Under the pieces are notes generated by a model that worked only from the letters and a program-made list of their open reading frames with translations, was not told the origin of the DNA and searched no databases. This document shows positions 36,256 through 49,100 of a stretch of DNA of 64,000 nucleotides, in pieces. The position numbers and the translations under genes are program-made. The stretch lies in NCBI GenBank assembly GCA_030141605.1, contig JAQGDQ010000257.1:1-64000 (forward strand). The letters are read 5' to 3'. Position 1 is the stretch's first letter. Each line of letters opens with the position of its first letter. Source of the DNA: Tubiluchus corallicola (taxonomy: Eukaryota; Priapulida; Priapulimorpha; Priapulimorphida; Tubiluchidae).

Positions 36256-36811
36256 TACGCCTCAGGAAAAGCACGCAATCGACAGTACCACACACACGAC
36301 ACGACGCAGCAAGAACTAGTAACATTCAGCGTCAGGAGGATGTGAACTGACAGACAATCCTTGCCAAGTCACTAACCATTTGCAAATCGGAAGGAAGTGA
36401 TGACCCTTACCCGCAATGGGACAATAAATATGGATTATATCCCTTTTTACACCGCACGGTCAAACGCTTCGGTTAAAGATTGAGGAATAAATCTGTCTAA
36501 CATGTGGATATGAGTACAAAGAGAACGGGCTCAACCGTTTCATTCACGTCTTCTTGACCTTAGCTAACAAAAAAGTAAGCTTAAAAAAACGAAAATGATA
36601 CAAATTAATTGCTCCAGCATTTCAATATTTTCTATTAAGAATAATCATGCACTTTACGCTGCAGCGCTACAACAATACCAAGATGTGTAGGGAAGGGTAG
36701 GAAAATACGTGTTTTTTCATTATGCATAAATAAACAAAACATGTTTTCTCACCTTTAAAGACCTTTAATATTATTTAAAACTGTTGCTTATCACTCGAGT
36801 TCAGTTTTAAT

Positions 36812-37450
36812 GTATATTCAACAACAAACTTTGATTTCTCCGGTGACAAATGTTACTCATTAGAAATAAATTCAAAATGCTTCATTTGAGAAAGGTAAAT
36901 TATACTGATACTCAACCTCTAATCTCACAAAAAACCTATAGATTTTTTCAAAGCCAAGGGCATTGTTTTACTAAACCTGGGAATGTTTGCCAAGAAAAGT
37001 GTTTTCCATTTAGTAAATTAAAATTTTTAACAAAACTTACCCAGATCCAAATTTTATATATGCACATACCTGCTAAATCCTGCTCATTTCTAAACGCTAC
37101 AACAATATCAATGTCTGCTGGTAGTTCCATACAAAAACATACAAACGATTTTAAAGATTTTTAAAATTACATTTAAAACTGTATATTCAAGAACAAACTT
37201 TATTTAGTATACCACATTGACTTCTCCGCTGCCAAATGTAACTGGTTAGAAAGATAAATCAGAATGCTTCATTTGAAAAAGGTAAATTCTATTGCTTCAC
37301 AATCTCGCAAAAAAACTTATGGGCTTTTTCAAAGCCAAAAGCATTGTTTTACAAACCCTGGGAAAGTTTGTCACGAAGAGTGTTTTCATTTCGTCAAAAT
37401 TTTCAACAATAATTATCCAGCTGCACGTTTTGTAAATGCTAACTTTTAAA
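36812..37450. repeat. diverged tandem duplication, ~370-bp period
   Basis: 36812-37175 and 37178-37450 are related. Shared strings include TATATTCAA(C/G)AACAAACTTT, GAATGCTTCATTTGA and its relatives, GGTAAATT, TTTTTCAAAGCCAA and GCATTGTTTTAC. The copies differ by many substitutions and indels, so the event is old. Confidence 0.75.
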
Positions 37451-39069
37451 ACGTATCTATAATGTCTGTGACGCCTTAAAGGAGTAGGATGAGTCGAGAC
37501 ATATAAGCCTCAAGCATAAGCTATAAAGCTTTTTCAGAAGAAAGAATACGTAAGAAATATAAGATAAAAATATGCCTACAAAAACATTTACCCGTAAGAT
37601 AGAAAAAAATTCAATAAAAGAAGAAATGAATCAATAAGAACCAAAACTGTTTTAATCATGGAGGGAAAGCAGTTTTTAACATTTTTTTCATTTTAAACAA
37701 TATCAGCTCCGGCTTGGGCTGCAACAAATTTATTGTTGTAAGAAAAACAAGTTTATCCACCACTGTGAAGTGTAATTCACGATCTCACGGCAATATTGCC
37801 AGAGTCGTAAACTGATAAGCAATAAATTTACACCATTTTAATCCTTTAACTGCTGTAATACTGTAATTGCTTGATCGCTTGACCCAGCTTTAAATAAAGT
37901 GTTTAGATTTTAATTGATGGGCTGTAATTCCAGACACGAAAAAGTAGAAAACAAAAACCGGTTGGTACCGTCTGAACGACGTGTGAAAGATCACCAAACC
38001 AGAGCATTGTTGATGTAGCTGACCTTTACAATATGCAATCCGACAGGTTCAATATGTTTTTAACCATCGTGAGAATGGACAGACTGCACTTCGTAACCCT
38101 CTAGTAATAAGTAAGCAGAATACAATATACACACATGCATTGTCACTCACCACTAGTCACCAGTAATGTCGATCATAGCTGTTCCCGAAGAGAGCCGGTA
38201 GAAACATTTCTGTACAGTAATTTAATTTTCCAAGCGCTTGATTAGCTCTACTATTACTAACTTCCTGCTACTTGATTGAGACGGACATCGTGTGCATGAT
38301 GCAGCATGCCTTGCAAATGAAGTTGAGCGACGTCTAGGCTGGTCACAAAATGGATGGGTGACTATCGAATTTTTCATTCATTATACAGTGATACTGACCC
38401 ACTCGATGAGGATGAGAAAATATATCCCTTCTCATCGAATGGCTCATCTCTGTTGAGTTAGTCTCTCATTATAGGGGTCAACTTTCATTATAAACCAGAA
38501 TTTGCTCCCAAACCATCACACACATTCACTATATTCTTCTGTTTGCTAGTTTGCAATTACATTTGGTAATGCAAAACACGATGAACGTACTTCTTGCCTG
38601 GGACAGTTTTTATTTTTTAAAATACCCGTATGAACTATTAATCATTGGCTAATACTGGACTAAACCCAGACAATATTATGCACAAAACAAAATTAATGAA
38701 GACAAAACAGAGCTAAAAACCTCATGTTCATCGACACTAAACAGGGCAGGCCGCATAAGTAATGAGTGCGAACGTTGACGCAATATAGTAACCTATACAA
38801 TTTCATCATTTATAAGCAAAATCATAATTATACATCATCAGTAACTCACTATCACTGACAATAATGATGTCACTGCACATGCATTGCCGCCATATATCAG
38901 ACGCCAAGAGTTAAACTGACTCAATTCATTACGTCTGAATGAATTTCTATTGACACTAATGATCAGGAAAACGTGTTAAGGTATTGATCGACCATCTTAA
39001 CCTGTCCAACCTTAAAAGTGTCAAGTTCCTGTTTAAACCCGTCAAAGCTGTGAAACACTGAAATCTTCT
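37451..39069. other. non-coding stretch, nothing recognised
   Basis: No coding similarity, tandem structure or transposon ends noticed. Confidence 0.4.
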
Positions 39070-39310
39070 CAACAAAGCGTGTGACACAGTGCACACATGA
39101 AGCCACCCACAAAAAAGCCTGTGGCACAGTGCAGATATGAAGCCACCCACAAAAAAAACGTGCGACACAGTGCAGACATGAAGCCACCCACAAAAGTGTG
39201 TGACACAGTGCTGGCATGAAGCCACCCACAACAAAGCGTACGACAAAGTGCAGATATGAAGTCACCCACAAAAAAAAACGTGCGACACAGTGCAGACATG
39301 AAGCCACCCC
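39070..39310. repeat. ~40-bp minisatellite, six copies
   Basis: ATGAAGCCACCCACAAAA recurs at about 39097, 39137, 39178, 39216, 39256 and 39298 (spacing 38-42 bp), joined by GTGCGACACAGTGCAGA-type linkers. The Cys/Leu-rich minus-strand frames across it derive from the repeat. Confidence 0.9.
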
Positions 39311-41212
39311 AAAAAATAATGTCCAAAAGTGTCAACACTGCGAAGCACTAGGCCAACCGTGGCTCATTGCAAAGCAAATATCATAATGCCCTGTTGCTTG
39401 GGCAAAAAGACCAAAGGAGACGAACAATATCAAGTGCGGGATGTTTGCACTGCCTCGAATAAATTCTTGCGTGAATTTCAAAACTATGTACACTTCTTGT
39501 ATTTGGTTGTTATACGTGATTCTACCGAAAATTAACATTACAAAATTTGAAATCATTTTAGCGCCCTGCATCCGGCCGAGCAAACGTACCACACAAATAT
39601 CACATTCAATGAATTTCTCAAATGGGAGTAATTCAGCAACAGCAACCTAAAAACTATCAACTCTTGAAGGGAAAGCGATTACTCGATAATTCCTGTATTA
39701 AGTAAGAACAAAACCCAAACAAGAACGGCAACAGCAATAACAATGCAAGTAAATGCTACAAATCACATTCTGGGATGAAAAATGAGCTGCCAATTCCCGA
39801 AGGAAAAGTGACTGTGTGAAAAACGTTTCGCATTTCACTCCATTGTTAAGTCAAAACATACCGTAATAACAACAATAGCATATATACGAATGGCATTAGG
39901 TGTGCCTAAGTGTCCATTACATGCATTGCAAATAAAGGTACCGCAACCAGTTTCAAGTCAAAGAGTTCCCAGGTTATCGAACTCGCTGATTAAACTCAGT
40001 AGCCATAGTCAAGTGACCACCCCCTGTGGTTACGGGTCTACGTTATATTGATTATGTATTGTGCAGAGAAATTTAAACGGTATGCAAACTTTTCAATGGT
40101 TTAGAGGTTCCCGAAAATTCTGTCCCTTTGTACAAGCGTCAAGAACAGAGATGGACACAAGGAAAGGTTGTGTTCCTGTTCGATTGACAGGCAGTGATTT
40201 GTCTGATGATTTAGTTCCTTGCTGTTATCTGTGACACACAGCTGCAGGCAAAACTGTCGTACTTAACATGGCTATATTATAATCTTACAATTCACTCTTT
40301 GCTAAATGGGTATATTTTTTGAGCCTAATAAATAATATATAAATAATAAACGATGTTTTGAATACTGAAAAAACGCGCTGCGTTTAGAAAAAAACGCGTA
40401 TTCTTCACTAAGTTTTAAGACATAACAACAGGTACAGAACAGCAAACAACTACAGAAGCTGTGGACCTGTTCATTCAAATGCAGGTACTTGCTTTCTCTT
40501 CACTTCAAGCATCTTTTTCACAGGTAGATTCCGAGAACATTTTATATTCAGTAAACTATCTTGGTCATGTACTAGGTAATTATTAAATATAAATAAGGTA
40601 ATGTAAAACCTCATTGTTGACAGTAATGGCACTCCGCATTATTTATTGACGACAATTATATTAGCTGTTAACTTGCTACAAGTTTACTGAATTACCAAAA
40701 TTGGCGTTTAACCATGCTAGCGTCCTGCTCAGAAACTCGCTTCGCTGAACTTATAATAATTATAGCATTACCCTACTGTACAAATTCCAATACCGAAACG
40801 AGTTCCAACAACAACTCTTCCTAAGCCGAAAATGACATGGGAATAACCCAATTTCAGGCAGACACACAACAATATTGCTCTCACAGGCTTGCATCACAAC
40901 CCCAAATAATGTAGGAACGGGTGGAAAACTGGGTCGGCAACAAATCTGCTAAATCATCACTTTTAAACGCTCAGATTAATGCTAGCCATTAAAACGCACT
41001 ATAATCGTTGATAAATTATCAACCGGAGCGCCATTATACAGGCTGAGAAACTTGGCAGTTAGTAAACATCTGCGTACAGCATGCCAAGTGCCTGGCTCGG
41101 TCAAGGCAAGTGCGTGTGATGCTCAGACATGCAAGTTTACGTACAAAGTAAACAACTGAAGTGGTAGTGTGGTACTGGCCTGCACTTCCTTCAAATCTAG
41201 TTCTATTAAGTC
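39311..41212. other. non-coding stretch, nothing recognised
   Basis: No exons, repeats or transposon termini that I can support. Confidence 0.4.
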
Positions 41213-41368
41213 TTCAACGTGAATGACAATGCGAATATCGGTTCACAGTGCAGCACCCAAACATAATTTAGTGCTTTCTTCTCTCTCACATTCAACGTGA
41301 ATGACAATGCGAATATCGGTTCACAGTGCAGCACCCAAACATAATTTAGTGCTTTCTTTTCTCTCCCA
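41213..41368. repeat. 78-bp tandem duplication, two copies
   Basis: The segment starting TTCAACGTGAATGACAATGC occurs at 41213 and again at 41291 with almost no difference until the CTCTC(C)CACA end. The near identity suggests it is recent. Confidence 0.9.
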
Positions 41369-41389
41369 CACACACGCATAATGTCACAG

Positions 41390-42300
41390 CACAAGTCACA
41401 GGTAAAAAAATCACAGGAAAAAAGGCACAGGAGAAAAAGAAATAACTCTAACTGTAACCTTTACATTTAAAAAAGTGAGAGATAATAGGTCCAGTAGCAA
41501 ACTGAATGAGTGACACAACGATGAACTTGAACGAACGAAGGTCAAAGACTAAACTATAATTAACCTGTAGATAAAATAATCAGTTCGGATCGTTTAGAAT
41601 TAAGCCAATTGTGATAAAGGCTGATACACTGACCTACAATACAACAATTCCACCAATAACTACTGGAAATTAGTGCACCATAGACCTACAGACTATGCTG
41701 AAAGCATTTTCTTCATGCCGTATGGTGAACAGCAGTATATTATTTGTTCTTTGTTAATGAATAGAGCAAAAATGTCATTAGATAAAATTCGTATTGCAAG
41801 ACACACCACAACCAGTTCAGTTTAGCTCAATGTCACCAAACTGCTAAATTAAACCAAGACAATCAAAAATGTTTCAGTAACTTACACCAACTATTGTATG
41901 AATCCAGGTAAAACAGTCAAAAAAATCATAAGAAAAAAATAAATAATTCTAACCCCAACCCTAACCCATTGAAGAAAACATTTTTTACACACATATAATG
42001 CCATCACATATAAACAGTGTGTCAATATGTACAAGTTACATATTGCCAGTTAATAAATACTTTCTGTTTTATTATTTTAACTGACTTGTATATTTTTGCT
42101 TGCTTGCTTGTCTTTATTTCCTAGTCAAAACGGTGATTTTTTTTCTGGACACCATAAATTAATTGCAACTTTTCCTATGATTTTTTCCCTAGCCCAGTAT
42201 TAGACTTTTTTCTGTGATCTTTTTCCTATGACTTTATTTTAGGTCACCCGTTGTACATTGAGTATGTATACGCTGTATTAAAATACCATACCATACCATA
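41390..42300. other. possible TE remnant with inverted GTCACAGGAAAAA-like ends
   Basis: 41390-41440 carries GTCACAGG, ATCACAGGAAAAAAGG and GCACAGGAGAAAAAG. The reverse complement of about 42170-42245 carries GTCATAGGAAAAAG, ATCACAGAAAAAAG and ATCATAGGAAAAG. A run of ACCAT repeats (about 42280-42299) ends the block. The inverted arrangement suggests an element, but no TSD or family is clear. Confidence 0.3.
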
Positions 42301-45300
42301 AATTTACACGAGGCTTACCAGTTCTCATCAAGTGGATTAAAGTTAGCCAGATACAATACACAATGTAACATCACTATTAAAATATTATTAGCAGCAGACT
42401 AACAGTTAGATTGTTTTTCTTTTCAACTTTTGCACATGTACTGGACAATAGTTTAATACTTGTCAAATTAGCTAAGTGCAAGTAAATACACTCGCACATG
42501 TGGCGACATGAAACAAGACTTGTCCTAACATGTTTTCAAAAAGTTTAATTGTATTTTGTTGTGGACCCTTGGAATTCGCTTCATAGTGAAACAGTTGGCG
42601 CATCAAATCTGCTGCAATTTCAGAAATTGCTGAGGTCAGACCGTCAATAACCGTGTTATGGTTAGGTCTCTTAGACTTCGCAAGCATTTTGTTCATTTGC
42701 TCCATTTATGATGCCATTTCGTGCATGAATGTTGATGAAGTTACCATTCTGTAGTGCAAGTTGTTTAATTTTACCAAAAGCTGACAAAATATCATGTAAA
42801 TCACTAACTACTATAACTTATCATAGATAGCTTGCAAAACAAATATTCATTCCACAGTACTCAATATTTCTTTTCTTGTCTTCTGCAGTCTATAAAAGCA
42901 ATCTTAACTTTTGATAAGCCCACTCTTTCGCCACCCCATCATTACATAGTTTACTGGAAATTTACATAAAAGGAAATTTTTAGTAATTTAAATAATTCAG
43001 TAATTTAATGTAATACTTAGACGGATGTATTGAATATTTCACAATTCAAGAACCTGAGGGAGAGGCTATTTTGTAACTGTTCTTGCTTGTGTTAAGACAT
43101 GCTGAAACTAGTATTTCACATATTCATAGCAGACTTACTTATTTTATTAGGCCTATATATTTAGTTGAATTTCAAACTGAAAAGTTGACTTGGACTCGGC
43201 ATTATAATACATTAATTTTGTACTGCAAATGCCCAAGTTCGTTTGCAAAAAAATGTTTGAGCAAAAATCACTAAAATTAATTTTAAGTTTAGACAAAAAC
43301 AAGTATTGGCTTTCACACAAAAATAAGTGTGAAAATTAGATTAAGTAACGGCTATTACGCTTCGCGTAACCTCAACATGGTTTATTTGTTGCGTTTCTGG
43401 TAACTAAATTAACAGGAATGCACTATGCTATAATATGTGGTACTAACAAACAGTAAAATCATTCTTGACAACAGTGAACAGTCTTAACCAGTAGGATTTT
43501 GCTTATCTAATGCAGCTGTAATCTTATCATACTTACAAAAGTTGTGGATCTATCATCAGATGAAAAATACCAAATTACTTATTTGGAAACATTATCATCA
43601 ATACAGAATCACACAAAAACAAACTGCTTTCATCAGTAATAAGCTTCACTTTGTTATTGTTCTGCAACGATGTTCACTTGTTTAACCTATTATTTGCTTT
43701 GCAGTGCCATCTATCAACTGGTTCCTTACCTAAAATCAAAAATCAATAGTGATGCCTTTACATCACATTCTCCAACTTTTTTAAAGATATTTTTATTTAA
43801 TTTGCATTCGTATGCATCAGACAGTGTTAAAACAATGCATATTACTATGCAAAATGAATTTTTTGTGGTATTGTATCAATTCTCATATGAGACTTTTTTT
43901 TCAAGAGTTTTAAACAATGTACGCAAAACTTCCTCATTTTTTATTAAACAAACATTACATGTATTATTAAAAATATTATTTTTGTCATGTAGTGTTCTAT
44001 TTAGGATTGTTCTACATTGCAATGTTCAAACCTGAAGAAGTGTGACTGTGTCACAGTAAAACTACAATTTTGTAGATTTGTAATTTTCAGAACAGCTTTA
44101 ATGGAACCTTTTTCTTCACTTTTTCTAGAAAGTAACTCAAATGAAATTTCCAGTTTGTACAAATAAAACTATTTATTTTGAAATTGAATTTGTAATATCC
44201 ATCGTTGATTTTGAAAAAAATCAACAATTATTATAAAATTGTTGGTGGGATCTCTATTTGTCTACATTTCTATCACTAACAACAAACAACAGTAATAATA
44301 ATTATTGTAAAAATATACAGTAAGTGTCTGTAACATTTATACAATGAATTGATTACTACAAATAACAAAGTCTAGCGGATGTCATTTACAAGGGCCAGAT
44401 GGTAGATCAAAATGGCATTGAAACAAAAAACACCTTCCCAATGAATCGGGGTAGATCTACCTCTGGGACGGGTAACAGACTGGACGATTCCTGAAACAAA
44501 TATACACCTATATGCAATTTCAGTACCTATATATACACAATAAAACATGGTAGTTTTCACTGATCTACAAACAAATTGTAAAAACAAAATGTTCAATTTC
44601 ATAAAAATCCACTTAGTGAAAACGTAAAACATATAAATGCCTATAATTTCAAATTAACGTAATTGTACTCGTTTAAAATAATTTAGGAAATATCAAAAAG
44701 TAGTGATTCAACTGAAATCTAAAAATCAATAGCACAGCTATTGGAGAACTAAATTTCGTGTGACAAAATTTCATTTACAATCATATAAAATAAATTTACA
44801 TATTATTTACAAATGATTGGTAACAACAATTAACATGACGATAACTACAAAAAAACAAGATCACTAACAAACATACAATGGTTTGCAGAAAAATGACATG
44901 AACCCTGAAAATGAATAACCTATATACCTATACAACATGTCATGTCACATGAATGCCAAAGGTCAAAAAACGTCACATGAAGGTCAAATGTCAAAAAACC
45001 CCGAACAAGTCAGAAAATTTTTGGAACAAAGCCAATTCTTAACATTCTGAAAATGACAAAATTTTGCACAAGTCGAAAAAATTTTAAAACAGAAATGTGA
45101 AGAATCTTAAAAATGACCCTTCATGATTCAACAAAGATAAACTATCAATAAGTGCAAATGTAAGTACGTACTTTAATAATGTAGAACTAAATAAGCTCTT
45201 TTGGTCAGTTAGGCACTCATTAGTATCGACTGGTATATTAATTAATTATTGCATATTTCTTTGAAGTGGTAGTTAATGAGGTAAAATAAGAAGTACAAAT

Positions 45301-46148
45301 GTGTACTTAATTAATCTTCTGCATACTATGTACAAAAGTATTTAAACTAAAATTATAGGATTCATGCAAAACTGTAATGCAAGTCCAAATTACGTACAAA
45401 ATTAAGCGCCAGGTTACACCGTGAAACATTCTAAAGCCGCTAGTAAATTCAGACCTGCCAACTTTTGCGCATTAAGCATGTGTCACATCTGCATATGTAT
45501 CAAATATCAGTTGTCACGCATCCTGCAACTTCAGCAAGTTTAGCAATCATCTGGTTGCCTTTGCCATCATTCCAACCACAACACGCATTTAGTAGTACGA
45601 CTTTCAATAATACAATTATTGAAAATTAAGCACTTTTGGGTACTACTGAGCATAATTCACATGTACAAAAGAACATACTTATATATAGATCATAGTAAAC
45701 TGCAATAACAGCTTAAGAAACATCAGCAGTACCCAAAAATTACCTTAATTTTTTCTGCCTAATTTTTTTGATAATTTGATTTTAATGTCCAAAATTTCTA
45801 CGTTTCGTTTTCATTTTTACATCAATGGCCTGAACTGTAAATTTACATAAAATTATATCCAATCCAGCCTCGTATTTTGGTACATAACATAGGCGAACAG
45901 GAACACGATAAAACAAGTGAAAGACAATACAACCGAGCTACTAGAAGGTAACCAGTTGTCAATGCGCTACGGATAGCAATCATTGGTCGCCATCATACCT
46001 CACTGGGTTCAGGACTTAACTTGTCACAGATTGAAATACGGCGACAGTTTACAGTTAAATATAATGCAGCTCTCTGCAAATATGCAACGAAAGCAGAAAA
46101 ATGAAGCTGCACTATTGCAATTGCAACTTATTAGAGAAGCCATAATAC
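42301..46148. other. intergenic stretch downstream of Bark/Anakonda
   Basis: It contains the 3'UTR of the Bark/Anakonda gene (its end is not determined) and otherwise no supported gene. At 44025-44070 (+) the string CCTGAAGAAGTGTGACTGTG resembles a retroelement (Penelope-type) tail. Short frames here are listed under rejected items. Confidence 0.4.
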
Positions 46149-49100
46149 TTATATGGAAGTCTCAGTGGGAGGAGCTTGTAATACTAGAGGAGCTCTGCTG
46201 TCCATCGAAGAGTCCTTCGATCCGTCATATGCTTCATTAGTGTACGAAGACGAACTAAGGCGTGGATTGTAAGCTGACTCATTCACCACGGTGGCAGTGT
46301 CATAACCTGGAGGCACCTCTACTGCACTAGGACCGTAGCTTGGTGCTTGACTAGGACCAGGAGACATCGGGATAGTACTACTAGGTGCAAGACTTGATTC
46401 TCGACTCGTTTCACTGGGTGCTAAGCTACTAGCATCAGTCGACATGCTAAACCGGTCCATCTGCTCCATGCTAGCATACGGATGTGAAGCAAGCGATCCG
46501 TGCTCACTTTTGTCAATGTAGTCCACTATCGAGGACGTGCCATCATAAGGACCACCTTTGCGGAATCCATATGGCTTCATTTTCATTGGAATTTCACTTG
46601 CTCCACCGACAGAAGCCGTTGATTCTGTATCACGTGGATCGCGCACCAGGTCGCGGCCTGGTTCCAGCTGATCCAGCATATCCTGATATGAGCGTTGTGT
46701 TTTGATGTGAGGTGGAGGCAGTTTGCGCCTTGGAGCTCTTGGCATTGGACGGCTATTTAACCCTTCTAATGACCTAACTGGATGAGGCTTAAATCCGACA
46801 GGATATCTATGATTAGGATCCTGAAAATATGGATCGGGTTTGCGAGGTTTATTTAAATGCTCTATAACTGCTGATATGCTTGTTGGAGACCTGCGTCCTC
46901 CAGCAGGATAAGCTGGTGGAGGACCGTGTTCATACGGGAGTTTCTCTATGTCTTTAAATGCCATATTATCACCATTTGGCTTGCGTGGAGTTTTCTGCAT
47001 CCCTGGCTCCTCGTCAATAGTATCAGCATAAATTGGCACAACACGTGGTTCTGGTTCTTTTTGAGGTTCGAGCGGCATCTCATCATCGTCTAACATCATG
47101 TCGTTGTCAACAATATATTGATATGACCTTCTTGTTCGTGGAACATCTCTGTCGGGGGTTTTGGATCGAACGCTCGACGCAGGACTGCTGCTTGGAGAGC
47201 TCTTACTTCTGCTCTTTGGGCTCGGTATTTTAACATCCACTGGTGGCACTTTGTCATACTCTTTGTCAGACTTTTTGTCAAGGCTTCGCAAACTCGCATT
47301 AATAGCTGCCTGGTTCGCATATATTGGACCATCGTCGAATTTTTCTGGAGTTCGGCGCTCAGCTGCTAAAGCGGCCATTTTCGCTCGTTGCTGATCTAAG
47401 TCTAAGAAAACTCTTTCTGTACTGCCATTTGGCTGCTTTGTTTCCTCCAGGTCCTCTTCGTCGGTGAAATCGCTAGAAGCACAAGAGTCTGACTTCTCTA
47501 TTGGCGGTTTTGCAAATGAATCAATCGACTGACCAACGGCACCTGGCTTCTCAAACGAGGACAGCGAGTTCCTTGAGGATCCATTAGGAATACTGACATT
47601 GACCTTCTGTGTTGAATCCATGGTGTTCATGTCCACAAAAGTCACATCAGACATTTGTGCTCGTTTCATCTCTTCCTTGCGGCGTAAGCTACCCTCTCTG
47701 ATTGACCTCCTGCAATAAAATTACAGCAGTAAAGAAAATGTTAAATAATTGGTAATAATTCTTAAATACTACAAACCTGCAGCACTTAACCCTTTCACTA
47801 GGTAGTTGCTTTTTAATAGGGCCGCATTGGTTTTTGCACATTTAACAATAACTTCTTGTCTTACTAAAACAAAATATTGTACATAAACAAATAGACATTT
47901 GTTATTAAACACTAATATTGAATATTAGTTTCATTCATACACATGCTGACACATAAAAGCATTCAGGCCCGCACGCACGTACACACCCACACAAATAAGC
48001 ACATTAGAAGCTAATTTTCACAAAAGTCATATTACTAATCCATAATATGCAATTATATTATAAGAATGCAGAACAAGTGATTAAACATACATTTCACAAA
48101 CTATCATCAAGTCATTTTGCAAGATAACATACTATGCAGTACAGTATTATGGAATGCACCTGGCTTCAGACGCTGATTGGCTGGTTAGCGTTACTTGTTG
48201 CAAAGCAACACAATCTCACAGCTGTTAAACTTTTCTACTATGTTTTTGCATGGCCGTAGCAGTGAAATAAACAGACCCGAGTGACTGCGCTTAGTGCTGA
48301 GTTTGGGCGGCAGTCTGCTGCCATCTACCCCTTACAAGAAAAACGTAGGAGTCTACCGCCGACCCTTACAAAAAAATGTTGGCGGCAGAGTGCTGCCTTT
48401 CGTAGTGAAAGGGTTAAGCACATAAAAATGCTGCAGCATTTCATTAATAGTTATTAAAATCAAGGCTTCCTTTCAATGACAAATAAACAATTTGTCAATT
48501 TGCTCATGTCTGCACTGGAAACATCTAAGGTACAAATTTCAAGCAAGAGATTTGTCTCAACTGCCACTAAATTTGATGACTCGAAAAACAACTTCTTACT
48601 TCTACTGCAGAAGTTTATTTACAAAATGTAAGTTTTATTTTTGACTAGAGAGATAGTCTATTGACATATAGCCAACGGGGTCGATCAAAACAATGAAAAG
48701 CATTTCATACAATAGTTTGTATGATGTCTGGATAAATTTTGCTACTGCACATGGTATTACATGATTTTGTGACTGCATCAGACAGAACAGTTTTTCATTT
48801 TCAGTTAAAGCATTAAAAGTGGTAAATGCTGAGAAATGCTGTTCAACATAAAGTTGCGTGCAATGTTGGTTTTTGAACAGTACAATAAAAAATGGCATTC
48901 ATCTTCAACAATATTGCAAACATTACAAACTCGATTTTCATGTGGAACAGGTGCCAGTTCTAATACTCAAATGATGAGCACTAGTTCCAATTTTTGTCAA
49001 TGCCTTTCAACTTTTAATATTCCTAAATAAATGAGCAACCACTTTTCTAAATAAGTGACCGCCTCTAAATTCTGCTTAAATGACCTATAAAAAGATAATT

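Noticed and set aside
38956-39338. Overlapping minus-strand frames of 89-114 codons with repeated SALCRTF/WLHVCTVSH peptides
   Set aside because: They come from the ~40-bp minisatellite at 39070-39310.
41955-41978. Telomere-like CTAACCCCAACCCTAACCC
   Set aside because: Only about three imperfect units; not enough for an interstitial telomeric repeat.
42472-42705. Minus-strand 77-codon frame beginning MEQMNKMLAKSKRPNHNT with a normal-looking amino-acid mix
   Set aside because: A stop codon directly precedes the ATG and no family or flanking exons are recognisable. It could be a transposase scrap, but I cannot support that.
43670-44035. Plus-strand 121-codon frame followed by a retroelement-tail-like CCTGAAGAAGTGTG
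   Set aside because: The Phe/Leu-rich peptide shows no reverse-transcriptase or GIY-YIG motif. The tail resemblance alone is too weak for a CDS.
44388-44490. Exon-like segment on the minus strand after a good acceptor (TTTGTTTCAG), candidate alternative 3' exon of Bark/Anakonda
   Set aside because: In the phase left by the transmembrane exon it gives only about ten residues before a stop. No independent support.
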